Below, piece by piece: positions 52,141 through 62,765 of a stretch of DNA of 64,000 bases. The stretch's first letter is position 1; each line of letters opens with the position of its first letter. The notes beneath the pieces are model-generated. The model was not told the origin of the DNA. It did not search any database and worked only from the letters and a program-made list of their open reading frames with translations. The position numbers and the translations under genes were made by a program. Origin of the DNA: Ligula intestinalis (Eukaryota; Platyhelminthes; Cestoda; Diphyllobothriidea; Diphyllobothriidae). Location of the stretch: NCBI GenBank assembly GCA_036362985.1, contig JAYGXS010000004.1, positions 49,229,587 through 49,293,586 of the forward strand, in the 5' to 3' direction.

Positions 52141-52680
52141 TGAAGGTGAATAAGTCCGAAAGAGCTCTGTAAAGATCGCTTCCAACCTCTGTCATCCACC
52201 CTTGCTAGTACAGCTCGACAGATTTTTGGCCTGTTCGTGAGGCGTATAACCCATACGAAGCTTTTTCACTTTGGGAAGCCAGTGGATTGGCGTACATTCA
52301 CTTCCGAGTGAATAAACAGCCACTCTGAAATGACAGAGAATGGCAGGTGGCTAGGCATTAATAAACTTTGGTAAATTCTGATGAGGTTGCTAGGGATGCT
52401 CGCCGACACGGTGGAATAGCACAAAGCTACAGGGACATCCCGAATAACTTTCTGGAGCGGTTGCACATCAATATGGCGACCTGGGGGAATCCCATGCGGG
52501 ACCGAACGGCCTGGAGAAAAGTAATAAAGCTTGGCGCAGCAATCTTCAAAGCAAACCGGATCGTCGCTGTTAAGGACAAAAGGGCGACAGACAAGTCACC
52601 AGCGCCCCAAATCAATACCGGCAGTTGAGGCAACTGTTTGCATCCCAGGTATGTGTGCAAATAAAAAAGGTGAAGGGGTT
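52141..52680. other. Unassigned stretch
   Basis: An 86-codon frame at 52368-52628 (with NNFLERLHINMATWGNPM) is not recognised. Confidence 0.4.
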
Positions 52681-52683
52681 TCG

Positions 52684-53290
52684 TGCACCAGAATCATTAT
52701 TTTACTCGTCTGAGCCTTAGGGCTCTTTCTGGAGTCCATCGTCAGCGATAAAAGGCGTCAATGAAAGACAGGCAACAATTATAAGAGGAAGGGGCCACTC
52801 AACCGTTAAAGGGAGGAGAAAGGGGGCAATCAACCACCAGTGCCATCAGTCCTATAGACTTTTGGTACTATTTCGCCGTTGGAAGTTCGCACGCCGAGTA
52901 CATCGAGGAAGGGTAGCAACTGATCCTTTTTCTATTCCCTCGGGAATTGTATATCTGGTAAGATCGAGTTAAGAAGATCATGGAATTTCTACATCACGTT
53001 CCTTTTAAAGATGACAAACGTGTTGTCAGCGTAAAGGCGCCAAAATATCGGGATTTGTTAGATGTGGGCAATCTTTCCCATCTCTTGTAGAACCAATTTT
53101 GCTTCTAAATCGGAGATTGAAGAGCCCATCAAAGTTTTATTGATCTGCAAAGGTGAAGTAGGTTGATTGGTCCCTGCCTCCTATAGCTGTTGCTTGTCTT
53201 TCGTTGAAACCTCTTAGCTATGACGATGGACTCCAGAAGGAGCCCGTTTTCGGTAATCAAAACGCCTTGTTCTTCTGTATCTAAATACCG
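52684..53290 (-). mobile_element. PLE cassette with inverted ends, RT fragment inside
   Basis: Minus strand of the left end (about 52690-52750): GCTGACGATGGACTCCAGAA then AGAGCCC. Plus strand of the right end (about 53218-53255): ATGACGATGGACTCCAGAAG then GAGCCCG. The ends are inverted and hammerhead-like (CTGACGA plus a GGACTCC...GGAGCCC stem). The inside holds reverse transcriptase rather than nuclease sequence. Confidence 0.65.
52860..53130 (-). pseudogene. PLE reverse transcriptase fragment (palm motif C region)
   Basis: The minus strand reads MGSSISDLEAKLVLQEMGK, then IFWRLYADNTFVIFKRN, KFHDLLNSILPDIQFP and QLLPFLDVLGVRTSNGEI. This is the PLE RT segment around motif C: WxRYVDDTFVI, then FHxxLNSIxPxIQFTxE...LPFLDVxVxR. 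The catalytic YxDD pair is YADN, so the second aspartate is lost. Three stops interrupt it. It is the only recognisable PLE RT palm in the window. Confidence 0.75.
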
Positions 53291-53339
53291 TCAATGCCCC
53301 AACCCTCTCACAAGGTCCATGCTGTGAACGCGACTTCCG

Positions 53340-54740
53340 CACACGAATAGGGCTCCTCGGACGGCGTCGGATGCACTGCAAGCACACTCCGACAACACCA
53401 ACTTCTGCATCAACGAAAATGCCTTCTGTCACGCCATTTTCAAACGCAACGGCGCCCACTATGACAACTAACCCCCCCCCCCCCTCACTACCGGTGATCA
53501 TTCTGCCGATGTCTCGCTGCCCTCGACCACTGGCAATAGTCACCCTGCCGCAACTCCGGCTTCAATCACAGCGAGGACCTCCATCGAAACCACTTCCTCC
53601 GACATCCCGTCCATTGATACCGCAATCACCACTGTCCTCTCCACCAGCAATGTCGTGATGGATTCTAATCTATCGTCGGTGTGACCGAGCATTAACAGCA
53701 CGCATCGACCTGGTTGGTCATTGGTGAATCTATCGCACTGTGTCCAACAGGCCAGTGACAGAATTCGCGGTACGTACACTCATTGCAGTTGCGGCAACTG
53801 CCCACGCACACAGACTCATTGTATAGGCTTATTTGGTCACATATGCATAGACGAAAGCGGACTTCACGGAACTGTTGACACGCCAAGCGGACCTTCCTCA
53901 TCTGACAACTCTTCCATCTCTAGCATCCACACAGCCACCCTTAGAAGCATCACTACCACACCGTACACAGCAGCTCCCAACATATCCTGCCTACATAAGC
54001 CACGGCAGCTGCACATCATGCGGCGGTTTGATGGGTCACTAGCGAATCCATCGCATATAAACTGGCAAACCAGCGCCAGACTAGCCTAACCAAGTGCCAG
54101 CATATCCTTGCAGGCTGTCCTGAGGAGTTGTGCCTGTGGCCAACTGCCACGATGATTCCTTTGTCAATGCGGATGGCTGCCAGGTCTTAGGTCTTCGCTG
54201 TGACTGTCCGCACGCGTTGACCTTAAACCACTGGACCGCACACACACACGTGCGCACACGCACACGAGCCCACACGCGTGCCCAACTAGTCGCAGTTCCT
54301 AAGGGGCCACTTAGGTGCGCCACACGTCAGGTGACCTTAGTCCAACGCGCCCAACCATGCCACAAGCGAACGCGCTTGACAATCACTTATAAACAACTGT
54401 CACATCTCAGGCAGTGAGTTGCAACACGGACTGACAAGGACACTGCCAGCCCTCCACAGGCCTGGCTTCGCCCCGAGGCGGGACATTCAGCCCTGGACAA
54501 CGCCAACAGTACAACTGTTACCGGGGATCATTCGGGTGGCTTCTAAAGTAACGCTCTTCTTATTGTGCTCTCCCTTGGGGATTCAGAAGGACGTAATTAG
54601 TCGGTGACAGCACACAGAAGTCCCCTTTACAACACCAAGATCACCAGCATGCACCAAATGCACCTGCAGCCACTTTTACCACAACTTTAATCACCACATT
54701 GGCCTAGTAGGTCACATGCGCCTCTATGAGAAGCTGGGGT
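53340..54740 (+). pseudogene. LINE 3' region coding degenerate C2H2 fingers
   Basis: Spread over several frames are repeated finger-like blocks: TARIDLVGHW-stop-IYR (about 53700), CSCGNCPRTQTHCIGLFGHI then CIDESGLH (about 53780-53870), CTSCGGLMGH-stop-RIHR (about 54010) and CTKCTCSHFYHNFNHHIGLV then GHMRLYE (about 54650). Each follows a C-x-x-C, x12, H-x3-H pattern with IGLxGHxRxH at its end. Flatworm LINEs of one clade end their ORF2 region with such C2H2 fingers and proline/threonine-rich spacers; the TTPTSAST-type spacers here fit. A CA-rich tract at 54230-54290 separates the last two. The RT is not seen. Confidence 0.5.
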
Positions 54741-55415
54741 AGGATAACGCCGGCTATGCTACATCTATCGAGCCTACATAAAAACATCTCAAACTAAGCA
54801 CCACAAGCAGGCAGATGGTAGCTCTCACATAAGTGTGCTTCTCTGTCTTGACAGTAGGTTGAGGAAAGAGAGAATATGAAAAAAGCAGCGAAAGTCCACT
54901 AGCAGTATTACCTACTGCATGCACAGTTCTATGCCCTCGCGCCTCCCCCCTGCTGAGGGACGCATACTGTGCAGTTGTTGGTGGAGCTCGAGACTGAACT
55001 CCAAGGAAAAACAGGCCAAGAATATTCTATAATACGATCGGTAAGCCCTGCACTACTATCGTAAATATACCCGCTCACAACCGGCACACCGAAGAGCAAG
55101 TGGTCCTTCCTTTCTTGATGAGCATACAGGCAGCTAAGAGATTAGCAGCACCTATTGTTTTATCGCCTTTAGGTTAATCTGTCTTGAAGGGTCACGGTCC
55201 ACGGTCCGGACATTGAGCAGCGACTTAGGTCCATATCTTGTCTGCTGCCCGCGATCTTCCTTCCCGGAATTCCGGGTGACGACCAGCTGCACTGCATGAA
55301 AAAGTCTGAAATAATTACCATAAGCTTCATAATTTTCAGCAAACTTACTACAATACAAGTTCAATTGCTTAAATTTGGCCCAATGACATCTCCTTGGTAT
55401 ATTTCATTTGATTTT
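54741..55415. other. Unassigned stretch
   Basis: Near 54975-55010 GTTGGTGGAGCTCGAGACTG, then AACTCCAAGG, resembles 58300-58325 downstream of the second SINE, so part of this may be a SINE body. No gene recognised. Confidence 0.4.
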
Positions 55416-55417
55416 TC

Positions 55418-55998
55418 TTTTTAGTAGTAGTTTAGGAAGTGCACCTCATATTCCCCTAGGTCCAGCATTGTGCCCTACGGAAACGGTGGTTATCGAGTTT
55501 TGGGAAGTGGGGAAATAAGAAAGACAGGGAAGGAAATTTGTAGCAGTAAATGTAAAGCGAAAAAATGGAGTCAAATTTGTTGCCCACAGCCGCCGAGAGT
55601 GAGTTGGTCTGCATGTAAATTGAAGGTATGCGTGGCGCATCTCGCCGCGGACTATACTAATCTAACTCCAGAACAGTAATTTGGACCTCAGGTAACTTAA
55701 CCTAGATGACCTCCTAACCCCCATTTCTATTTTTCAGGAATTTCAAGAAATCTGGAATTTTATAGTCGGGTTTTTCCGCAGTACAGTAAATTATAAGACA
55801 AATTATGAAAACCTACAGATATAAATCAACAAAACACATAAATACAATAAAATAAAGATGCATATAGCGGTTAGTAAATTATATTCCACAGTCTATCCTA
55901 ATTTGTCACCAATTAAATCCTATAATCACCGTTTTCATAGAAAAAATGTTTTGACTAGAGATTAATGACGCGCATTACGTTAACTGTTTTTGCCCAGT
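55418..55998 (+). mobile_element. Family A inverted-repeat element (A6)
   Basis: The left end is GAAGTGCACCTCATATTCCC then TACGGAAACGGTGGTTATCG. The internal block is GCCGCCGAGAGTGAGTTGGT, TCTCGCCGCGGACTATACTA; the right end ATAATCACCGTTTTCATAGA, GACTAGAGATTAATGACG. It is full-length but more diverged at the right end. Confidence 0.75.
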
Positions 55999-56700
55999 TT
56001 AATGACAACATCGAGAGTAAAAGCAGCAGAAATGTCCTCACAAGACGATCCCACCTAGTATACTAAACTCTATTTTTTGATTAACAGAAAGGTTGGCTCG
56101 GACATTCTGGGGCCTATTTAACCTTCTAATAGTGCTTATTACCTGTGGCACAATGAAAATGAACCGACCATAAAGTTTGCTGATTACCTTAGCAAGGTTA
56201 TCGAACTGTTGAACTGATAATCATCCAATCTCATTTATGTTTAGAAAGAGCAGGTGATTACAGTTTAATATACCTAATATGTCAGTTACTAAAGTACACA
56301 AAGCGTTCGAAATACTGTAAGTAGCTACTTCGCGTGAAATCGGTTCATTAGGGGAATTGGTCAATGGGAAGTCAAACTTTAGGAACCCCTATTCCGCCTG
56401 TAATAACATTTTTATTTGCTCCCTGATGTAATTTGCCGGGCTACTGCACAAGGTCAAACAGTTCACCTTGTTTCCTTCAAACAATTATTTTTCGTTTGCT
56501 TAAAACCCCATAATTTTTGGGCGAGCGAAAGTGGGGGAAAAACTCTTGCGTCAATAATGGGTGTGGACAGTGAAGAAAGTTTCTTCACCACCACCACCGC
56601 CAACAACACTGCCACCAACATCGAAAGTCAATTGTCCCAGTAACTGCCCACGTGTGTATGTAGAACTGTCAGTTACCTACAGCTGATTGGTCCAAGGAAA
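55999..56700. other. Unassigned stretch
   Basis: No gene recognised. The 75-codon frame at 56416-56643 ends in a (ACC)n-like Thr/Asn run and has no known motif. Confidence 0.4.
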
Positions 56701-56702
56701 AA

Positions 56703-56836
56703 ATTAGGAGAAGAAGGGGGAGAGAGAAGAGGAGGAGAAGAAGGGGGAGGAGGATGAGGATGAGGAGGAGGAAGAGGAGGAGGAGGAGGAGGAGGAGGAG
56801 GGAAGGAGGAGGAAAAGGAGGAGGAGGAGGAAATGC
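56703..56836 (+). repeat. Purine-rich (GGA)n microsatellite
   Basis: About 130 bp consisting almost wholly of A and G, mainly GGA/GAGGAG units with GAAG variants. Strand asymmetry is complete, so the tract could form triplex DNA. Confidence 0.85.
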
Positions 56837-57645
56837 GCGCTGGCGTTATTCTTAAACAGAGGAAGGTAAAACCGTTAGGTCATTCTAACTGTTGCGTGTG
56901 TGGAGGAGGATGGGCATACCAAATGAATTTGCTTCAAAATTTTCATTTGACCTGCTAGGGAGCGCAGAAACCGGGAGGCATGCTTGCACACAACCACGGA
57001 ACTGCTGCAAGAGAGCCTCTTTCGGGGGGCGCATAAGTGCAGGGATTTCTACGCATATGCTATTATCAATCAGGGAAACTTGCATGATACGAATTTTCAG
57101 TCAGATGTTAGTTAAACTGTCCATCAATTTCTCATAAATGAATGGGAATATCTTGGAAAATGACAATGAATCCGCAGAGAACGGGCGTTTTACTTTTTTG
57201 CGAATTGGCTTTCTTAACAAGTAAAAAGAGGTTAATGAATATGCAGGAAATTGGTTTCGAATTTAAGCACTTTGCGCTTACGAGGTTTTTAGTCTTTACC
57301 TTAGTGAAACTGAAAAAGGGCTACGAAAGCTCGAACAAAGAACGAACGACCACGGAAGATAAGCTTTAACAGATAACCCACTCAGTTCTGTAGAAAGTAA
57401 CGTAGTAATCCACACTGAGAGTCCCTTAAAAAATTACAAATTGAAGAGAACTTCGATGAAATAGTGAACAAAAAGCAAAATGAATCTGGGACAAAAGTTT
57501 TCAAAGGAGAGCTTTTACCGTTGGAGACCTTATTCATTACTCGAACCGCACCAGACTGTATTGAACTCGTTAAAAAGCCGGCCAAAAGTATTAACCAAAA
57601 GGCACCGGGGTTGACCTCACAGAAGCCTGAATGAATAGGTTTCTG
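56837..57645. other. Unassigned stretch
   Basis: Frames at 56892-57137 and 57142-57369 show no known domain. Nothing else recognised. Confidence 0.4.
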
Positions 57646-57649
57646 AATA

Positions 57650-57835
57650 CAGTGGAGTCCGGTTAATGTGGACACGGTTAATGAGGACAACCGCTTAATG
57701 TGGACAGTTTGCCAGGAACGGAATTTCTCCATAGTAGAAACGACTGGTTTGGGGTCAGTTCGCTTAATATGGACAAACGGTTTATATGGACAGTTGGCCT
57801 GGAACGGAGGTGTCCACATTAACCGGACTCCGCTG
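57650..57835. mobile_element. Complete pogo-type MITE (186 bp) with TA duplication
   Basis: CAGTGGAGTCCGGTTAATGT at the left and ACATTAACCGGACTCCGCTG at the right are inverted repeats of about 27 bp with one mismatch. Both are flanked by TA (57648-57649 and 57836-57837), the duplication of the pogo/Tigger branch of Tc1-mariner. Inside, the word TTAATGTGGACA and close variants (TTAATGAGGACA, TTAATATGGACA, TTATATGGACA) recur five or more times, possibly as transposase-binding sites. GACAGTTTGCCAGGAACGG is repeated as GACAGTTGGCCTGGAACGG. Confidence 0.9.
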
Positions 57836-58091
57836 TACTAGAATATGCCTCCTATGAAAAACGGGGGCCTAAAAGACGTCTGCATGGTAATTAAACTTTC
57901 CCTATCGTATCGTCTGTCGTATACTTTGTTCTCATTTCGTAGGTAAAGTAAAGTTATCAATAAATACCAGGGAGGCCGAAATATCCATTTCTGTCTTTAA
58001 GGCTAACCGTTGTGCGACAGCTGACTGGACCCAATATTGATCGATGAGCACCTCTCTGCGATGGTTAGTTGGCCGATCAAAAAGAGAATAA

Positions 58092-58330
58092 TGAGCCTGT
58101 GACCTATTGGTTACGTTGTTGGATTTTTAACCAACAGGCCGCGTGTTCAAGCCTAAGATGTTGCTAAACGTGGGGTTGGGCATGCCTGGCTGATAATGAC
58201 GGGAAATAAGGCCGGAAATTGCCATTCCGGTCCCCTTTTGCCTTTGATGGTAATGTTATTCTGAGTATGATAAAAAAAAGCCACTATGCCGCTACTGGTG
58301 GGGCTCGGAACTCAGTCCCAGGGCACAACA
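58092..58330 (+). repeat. tRNA-derived SINE, second copy
   Basis: GAGCCTGTGACCTATTGGTT (A-box-like), ACGTTGTTGGATTTTTAACC, AACAGGCCGCGTGTTCAAGC (B-box GTTCAAGCC) form a tRNA-like head. The body CCTGGCTGATAATGACGGG, AAATAAGGCCGGAAATTGCC parallels the body of the 51.95-kb SINE. The B-box is better preserved here than in that copy. Confidence 0.6.
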
Positions 58331-58430
58331 AGATGACCATCTCCCTAACGCAATTGATAAGTTCCCCACTGCTACTGTTATAATTTGTATGATACATTTA
58401 AGGACGACCGAGCACATGAGTCACCACTCT

Positions 58431-58988
58431 TGTCATCCTGAGGTCACGCCTGACAAGGGGCCACGAACAGCTGTAAGTGCGCTGTGCCAAAGAGCCATGA
58501 ACATGGGTGAGAACGCGGCCGAGTTATGCACATCCTTGAGAAGTACGCCGGCACCTGATGGCCGTCCTGACGTCAAAACAACAAAGAAAGTCTACACGCC
58601 AAAGAGCGCATGCACGAGGGGCCAAACACGCGCCACCTGTCACACTGAGGCCACTTCCAATAGCACACAATGCCTGCTCGGATAAACGCCTCTTGGAGGG
58701 ACCAATCAGAAAAGATAGAGAGCAAAGGCTGCTGGCCCTTAAATATGAGGCTGCAAATAGAAGGCGAATTCTACTACCGACACGAGATTCTGCTGCCCAC
58801 ACGAGAGCGTGTTGCCGACATACAAAACAAGCTGCAGACGAGATGACTTTCCGACGGACATGGGACAAATTGAGAGACACGCGCAGAGTTTGATGTTGAC
58901 GCAGAAACTGTTACAGTTAACCGTTCTCTGCTATCCCGTCTGTCTTCTCTTCCTAACATACAACTGGGGGGAGGGGAGAGGATATAAC
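58431..58988 (+). repeat. Solo-LTR-like sequence 2
   Basis: Begins TGTCATCCTGAGGTCACG and ends near GGAGAGGATATAACA, giving TG...CA ends. The promoter-like word CCCTTAAATATGAGG lies at about 58736. Downstream are GTTGATGTTGACGCAGAAAC and TGTTACAGTTAACCG. Homologous to 38.68-39.18 kb. No 5-bp duplication was found, so the limits are provisional. Long overlapping frames here (98-118 codons) are shadows of GC-rich LTR sequence. Confidence 0.5.
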
Positions 58989-59330
58989 AATAAATGAATA
59001 TGAAAAGTCAATATTATCATTCGCATGATAACTTCCATTCTTGCTGTGGCCCGTTAGCTTACGGTAGTTCGATGATTGCAAATGAAAGGGTCAACTACTG
59101 CCCTTAGTGCATTAATTATTGGCCTCTGAAATTTTTTTACATTGACGCAGGCAGACACTGTGTCTACAGCATTCGCTTTCCACAATTACCGTGTTCAGAC
59201 GGAAAGCTAAAGTCTAGATGAGACAATGGCTAACAAATAAAAGTAGCCCATCTACACGAACCACCCACATAATGAGCTCTTATTTCACACACAAGAGAGA
59301 AAAATACTTTATTCTGAAATTAATATCCAA
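58989..59330. other. Unassigned stretch
   Basis: No gene recognised. Confidence 0.4.
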
Positions 59331-59334
59331 AATG

Positions 59335-59442
59335 TTCAGCAATAAATTGTTTCTTTCCTGGAGAGCAAGGGTAAGGTAAGAGATCATAGAATACTCAAAA
59401 TTAAAGTTTTACACGATATCTCCATCCATTTTTTACTGACGA
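59335..59442 (-). repeat. LINE 3' tail fragment
   Basis: On the minus strand: TTAATTTTGAGTATTCTATG, ATCTCTTACCTTACCCTTGC and TCTCCAGGAAAG, in the order seen at 12.6, 42.35 and 46.4 kb. The hairpin is only half kept. No coding part remains. Confidence 0.55.
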
Positions 59443-59775
59443 CCATGCGGAGACGTGTTCCAAACCAGGTTTCAATGAAGGACTAAAATCTCGCAGCACT
59501 AGGGGTATATGAAAGTCACATTAAGAATAAGCCATTGCAGTGCTACCCGAGTTATGAAAGGTAGTTTCTAACCCAGGTAGTTTGCAACCTTGCAAGCCTT
59601 GACTTGTGGCACTTTGAGTTGCGTTTTAGTTGTGTCATGGAAGGACGTGGAGAGTTTATTAGAACTGGAGTAGACATCATCCTCTCTTGTACCAAGTCTC
59701 GTTGATATGTTTAAGTTGAGTCTACTAGGAAGACGATTGGACGTATTTGCTGATGGCACCTCTAGAGTGTGCAAG
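59443..59775. other. Unassigned stretch
   Basis: Nothing recognised before the PLE fragment. Confidence 0.4.
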
Positions 59776-59779
59776 TTCA

Positions 59780-60240
59780 TCTATCCATCCAGGCCCTCGA
59801 AAATGCAACCAACTGAAACTCAAATAATTGCTTCGATACTAATGACACCTTTCAGGTTTTCTAACGGACACCAGCTAACTTTCCCAAGGGCCTACGCCGA
59901 TGGGTGTTTGCAACAGTCGAAGCACTGGCTATACGGCTAGCGAATCCGGTGCTGTGTTTTCAGAAGATGCTAACACATGCATTTTCGCTACGATGGCTGA
60001 CCCCGATGGCATGTGGCGATAGCACATCGACCCCACCCCCACCCCCCTAGTTACAGGGGGTTCGTGACAGTTCGTTTCGTACCTGACCCCTGACCAATGC
60101 CCAAAACCTAACCTAATTTCCTCCCCTTCCTCCCCCCACAAGGACCTCTACTCGCCGATCTCATCATGCGGGTGCCGTGAAAACGATGAGTTGTTATCGA
60201 AGTGCACTTACTAACCCAGTCCAGCGGTAGGGTTTCACTA
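59780..60240 (+). pseudogene. PLE C-terminal fragment
   Basis: The frame reads NDTFQVF-stop-RTPANFPKGLRRW, VFATVEALAIRLANPVLCFQ, KMLTHAFSLRWL. It parallels FRVLYKVPAKNSKFLRQW and LATAEAVAIRLTNPILCAQK of the 48.9-kb copy. The nuclease core upstream is not readable, though FDTN may be the end of its histidine region. A C-rich tract and decayed tail follow to about 60240. Confidence 0.65.
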
Positions 60241-62635
60241 TCCCTACAAATGTACTGGACTGATGAACAGTTGCTGAAAACACATGTTTGCCAAATCGAC
60301 TTTTCAAATTAAACATGGAAATATTTGCAGAACGTAAAAATCAAATAGCCCAAGGAAGCGTTGTCTCCGATCATTTCTGACGCTATAGGTAGGCAGCCGG
60401 CAGGATGGCAGAAGGCACCTATAAATTTACATTGATAGGAAACGACCAGTCACTAGCCTTATTCTTCTTGCTTTGATCCTTACTTGCAAGCCACTTTTGG
60501 GCAGGCTTCCTAATTGAGGCTCCAGGCTTACACTCAGCATTCGCAACAGGAACTTAAATTGCCTAGTAGTCAACCTTGTAAATCTTGCTGTTTATTTAAT
60601 CGTGGCTGGAGGTCTTTACCAACATTTTATTTCTTTTTCTCATTTTTAACGATGACATATCTTGTCCATGTCCTACCTTTGCACTGATTGGTTGTCGTCA
60701 AAGTCCAGAATTTCATACCCAAGGCACTGTAGCCTTTTGGCTTTTTTTAAATATAGCTCAAATGTGCCTTTACTGCTGCCAAAACTCATGTTCCTTTCGT
60801 TGTTTTTAATATTACATGACCCCATAAGAGCACCCTTTGAGATTGAATATGTTTATTTAAGAATAAATTGAAGACCTAATTGATGCAACTTTCCCACGCA
60901 CTAGAAGTCCTAGACGATGTCAATAACGGCTTCCATGACGGTCAAAAGCAGAGTTTAAATAGAGCAGTTTACAAATGAAACACCTTCGGGAATATACACA
61001 ATTTTGGCCGTAGAGTTCACGTTGTTTCCTTACAAGCAAAGTGGTTCTACCTTTCCACAATTCCTCTTTAGAAGACAGTGCACGTATCGTCAGCACAAGC
61101 GCTTTGATCAAGAGACAGTGATTTCTGTTACTGTCGGCGAACTAAAAATCAATGAAGCTATAAAATTTCAGACAAATTGGATTTTTAATTGCAGACTTCT
61201 CTTATAAAATATACGTGTCATTATCCCATCGAACCAGCAGACAGTTTCCGGTATGGAATCCTTAATGGACTTTTGTGAAATCAAACACCTGGAGGCAGTC
61301 CTTAAGCGCATTCTAAAACCTGTATGTGCGCTCTTCTGTTGGTTAAAAGTATCTGTGGATCTGCCAGACAGCAGCGTTAAAATTTTCTAAAAGGACTGAC
61401 TTCGATTGCCCTGTCTTAGTTCGGCGAGATGATTACTTCAAAAATGCAGCTCCACATTTAAAGTTGTATTCAGCTGCTTACTTTCATCGTTTGAAAATGT
61501 GTTTGAAGTAGCAGTTGTTCCTAGTTGTCTAACTGTGATAAAGAGTTATACTTCACAATTTATCTTTTGGCCTAAACCAGAAGAAGGATTACCTCCTGGC
61601 CCTGTTCAGCTAACTGCTGTTGTTATTAGTATTGAGAAAAGTCATACTGAATTTTCTCCGTTTCATCAAGCCGTCAGCGGGCCGTTGAGAAATTACGATC
61701 AGCCCCGCCTACTCCCCGCAGTAAATTCCGAGCAACGGCTACAGATTGCGAAACGGTTTTTTTATGAACAAAAATGTCAAAACATATGTTCCCAGCTGGC
61801 TTGATAATTAATTTCCAAAAAGCGGTGGAATGCTTTCGCTAGCGTGCTGCTGATGGTGTTCAGCGCGGAGAGGGAAGATTTGTTGCCCTACAGCTCTGTA
61901 CGTGCACAACAAGATGATTTAAAAATAGTTCACCACTTTCCGCATGACAACCAGGCCTGCGCGGAGACGCGTGTGCCCTTTCAGTCGATTGTTAAAGGCA
62001 CGTTTCAGGTGCTGATTGGTTGATAAGAAATAGGTATTTTGGGACGACCATTAACTGTGCTATTCTGGACGGCCGGTCTCACACGTTTATTGCAGTTATC
62101 GGAATCTTCTCCTTTTCTCGCTTCCTACAGTAAAAGGTAGGCAAGCGCTTTTAAAACAGTGTCTCCCGCTATTCAGTAGTCAGCTAGATAAAATCCTTAT
62201 TTTGGCCCCAGATCGGCACACCAAAACCTCATTCGTCCGTAATGCGGAACCGGTTTTAATGAAGAGGATACAGTCCGGGCAATGCAGTACAAATGAAAGG
62301 AAATATGAATAAAAAATAAAGTTTATAATAGTAGAAGAAACAAGAATAAGTATTTAAATAGTCAAATGTTTGTCAACAAAAAGCACGCCAGATTCAGAAT
62401 GTGAAATTATGCAAATATAAAAAATTACTACACGAAAATAAAATCGACTAAAAAAATTTAAACTGAAGTAAGCTAAACTCGCTTATCTAGAAAATAACCT
62501 AAAACTAAGATAAAAATAGCAAACACAATAATGAACAAAAACAGACCTGAAAAATGAACTCAAATACAAATAAGTTAAACAAACCAAATCAATCGAAATA
62601 ATTTTCAAGTTGTTGCGCATTTTAATTCAAGCTGT
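60241..62635. other. Unassigned stretch
   Basis: About 2.4 kb without a recognised gene. The longest frame (61499-61804, 101 codons, with FIFWPKPEEGLPPGPVQL) has no domain known to me. About 62144-62190 is repeated near 63000-63047. The last 300 bp are strongly A-rich. Confidence 0.45.
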
Positions 62636-62639
62636 ATAC

Positions 62640-62765
62640 GGCACTTCGCATAACAAACTATATTAATCTAACTCCAAAACAGTAAGTTGGACCGGAGGTT
62701 AGTTGCAATGGGCAACTTCCTAACCACCAGTTTTTTCAGGAATATTGAGAAACCCAATAAAAAAG
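62640..62765 (+). mobile_element. Family A fragment (A7)
   Basis: CACTTCGCATAACAAACTAT, ATTAATCTAACTCCAAAACA, GTAAGTTGGACC and CTTCCTAACCACCAG match the internal block of the family A elements. Neither inverted-repeat end is present. Confidence 0.65.

Noticed and set aside
56703..56836. Glutamate-rich coding exon in the GGA tract
   Set aside because: No open frame with flanking coding sequence or splice signals; it is a plain microsatellite.
57382..57819. 145-codon minus-strand frame
   Set aside because: It runs through the pogo-type MITE and its repeated TTAATGTGGACA words, and shows no protein family.
58389..58893. Overlapping frames of 98-118 codons on both strands
   Set aside because: They lie in an LTR-like repeat with a homologue at 38.7 kb in which the frames are not conserved.
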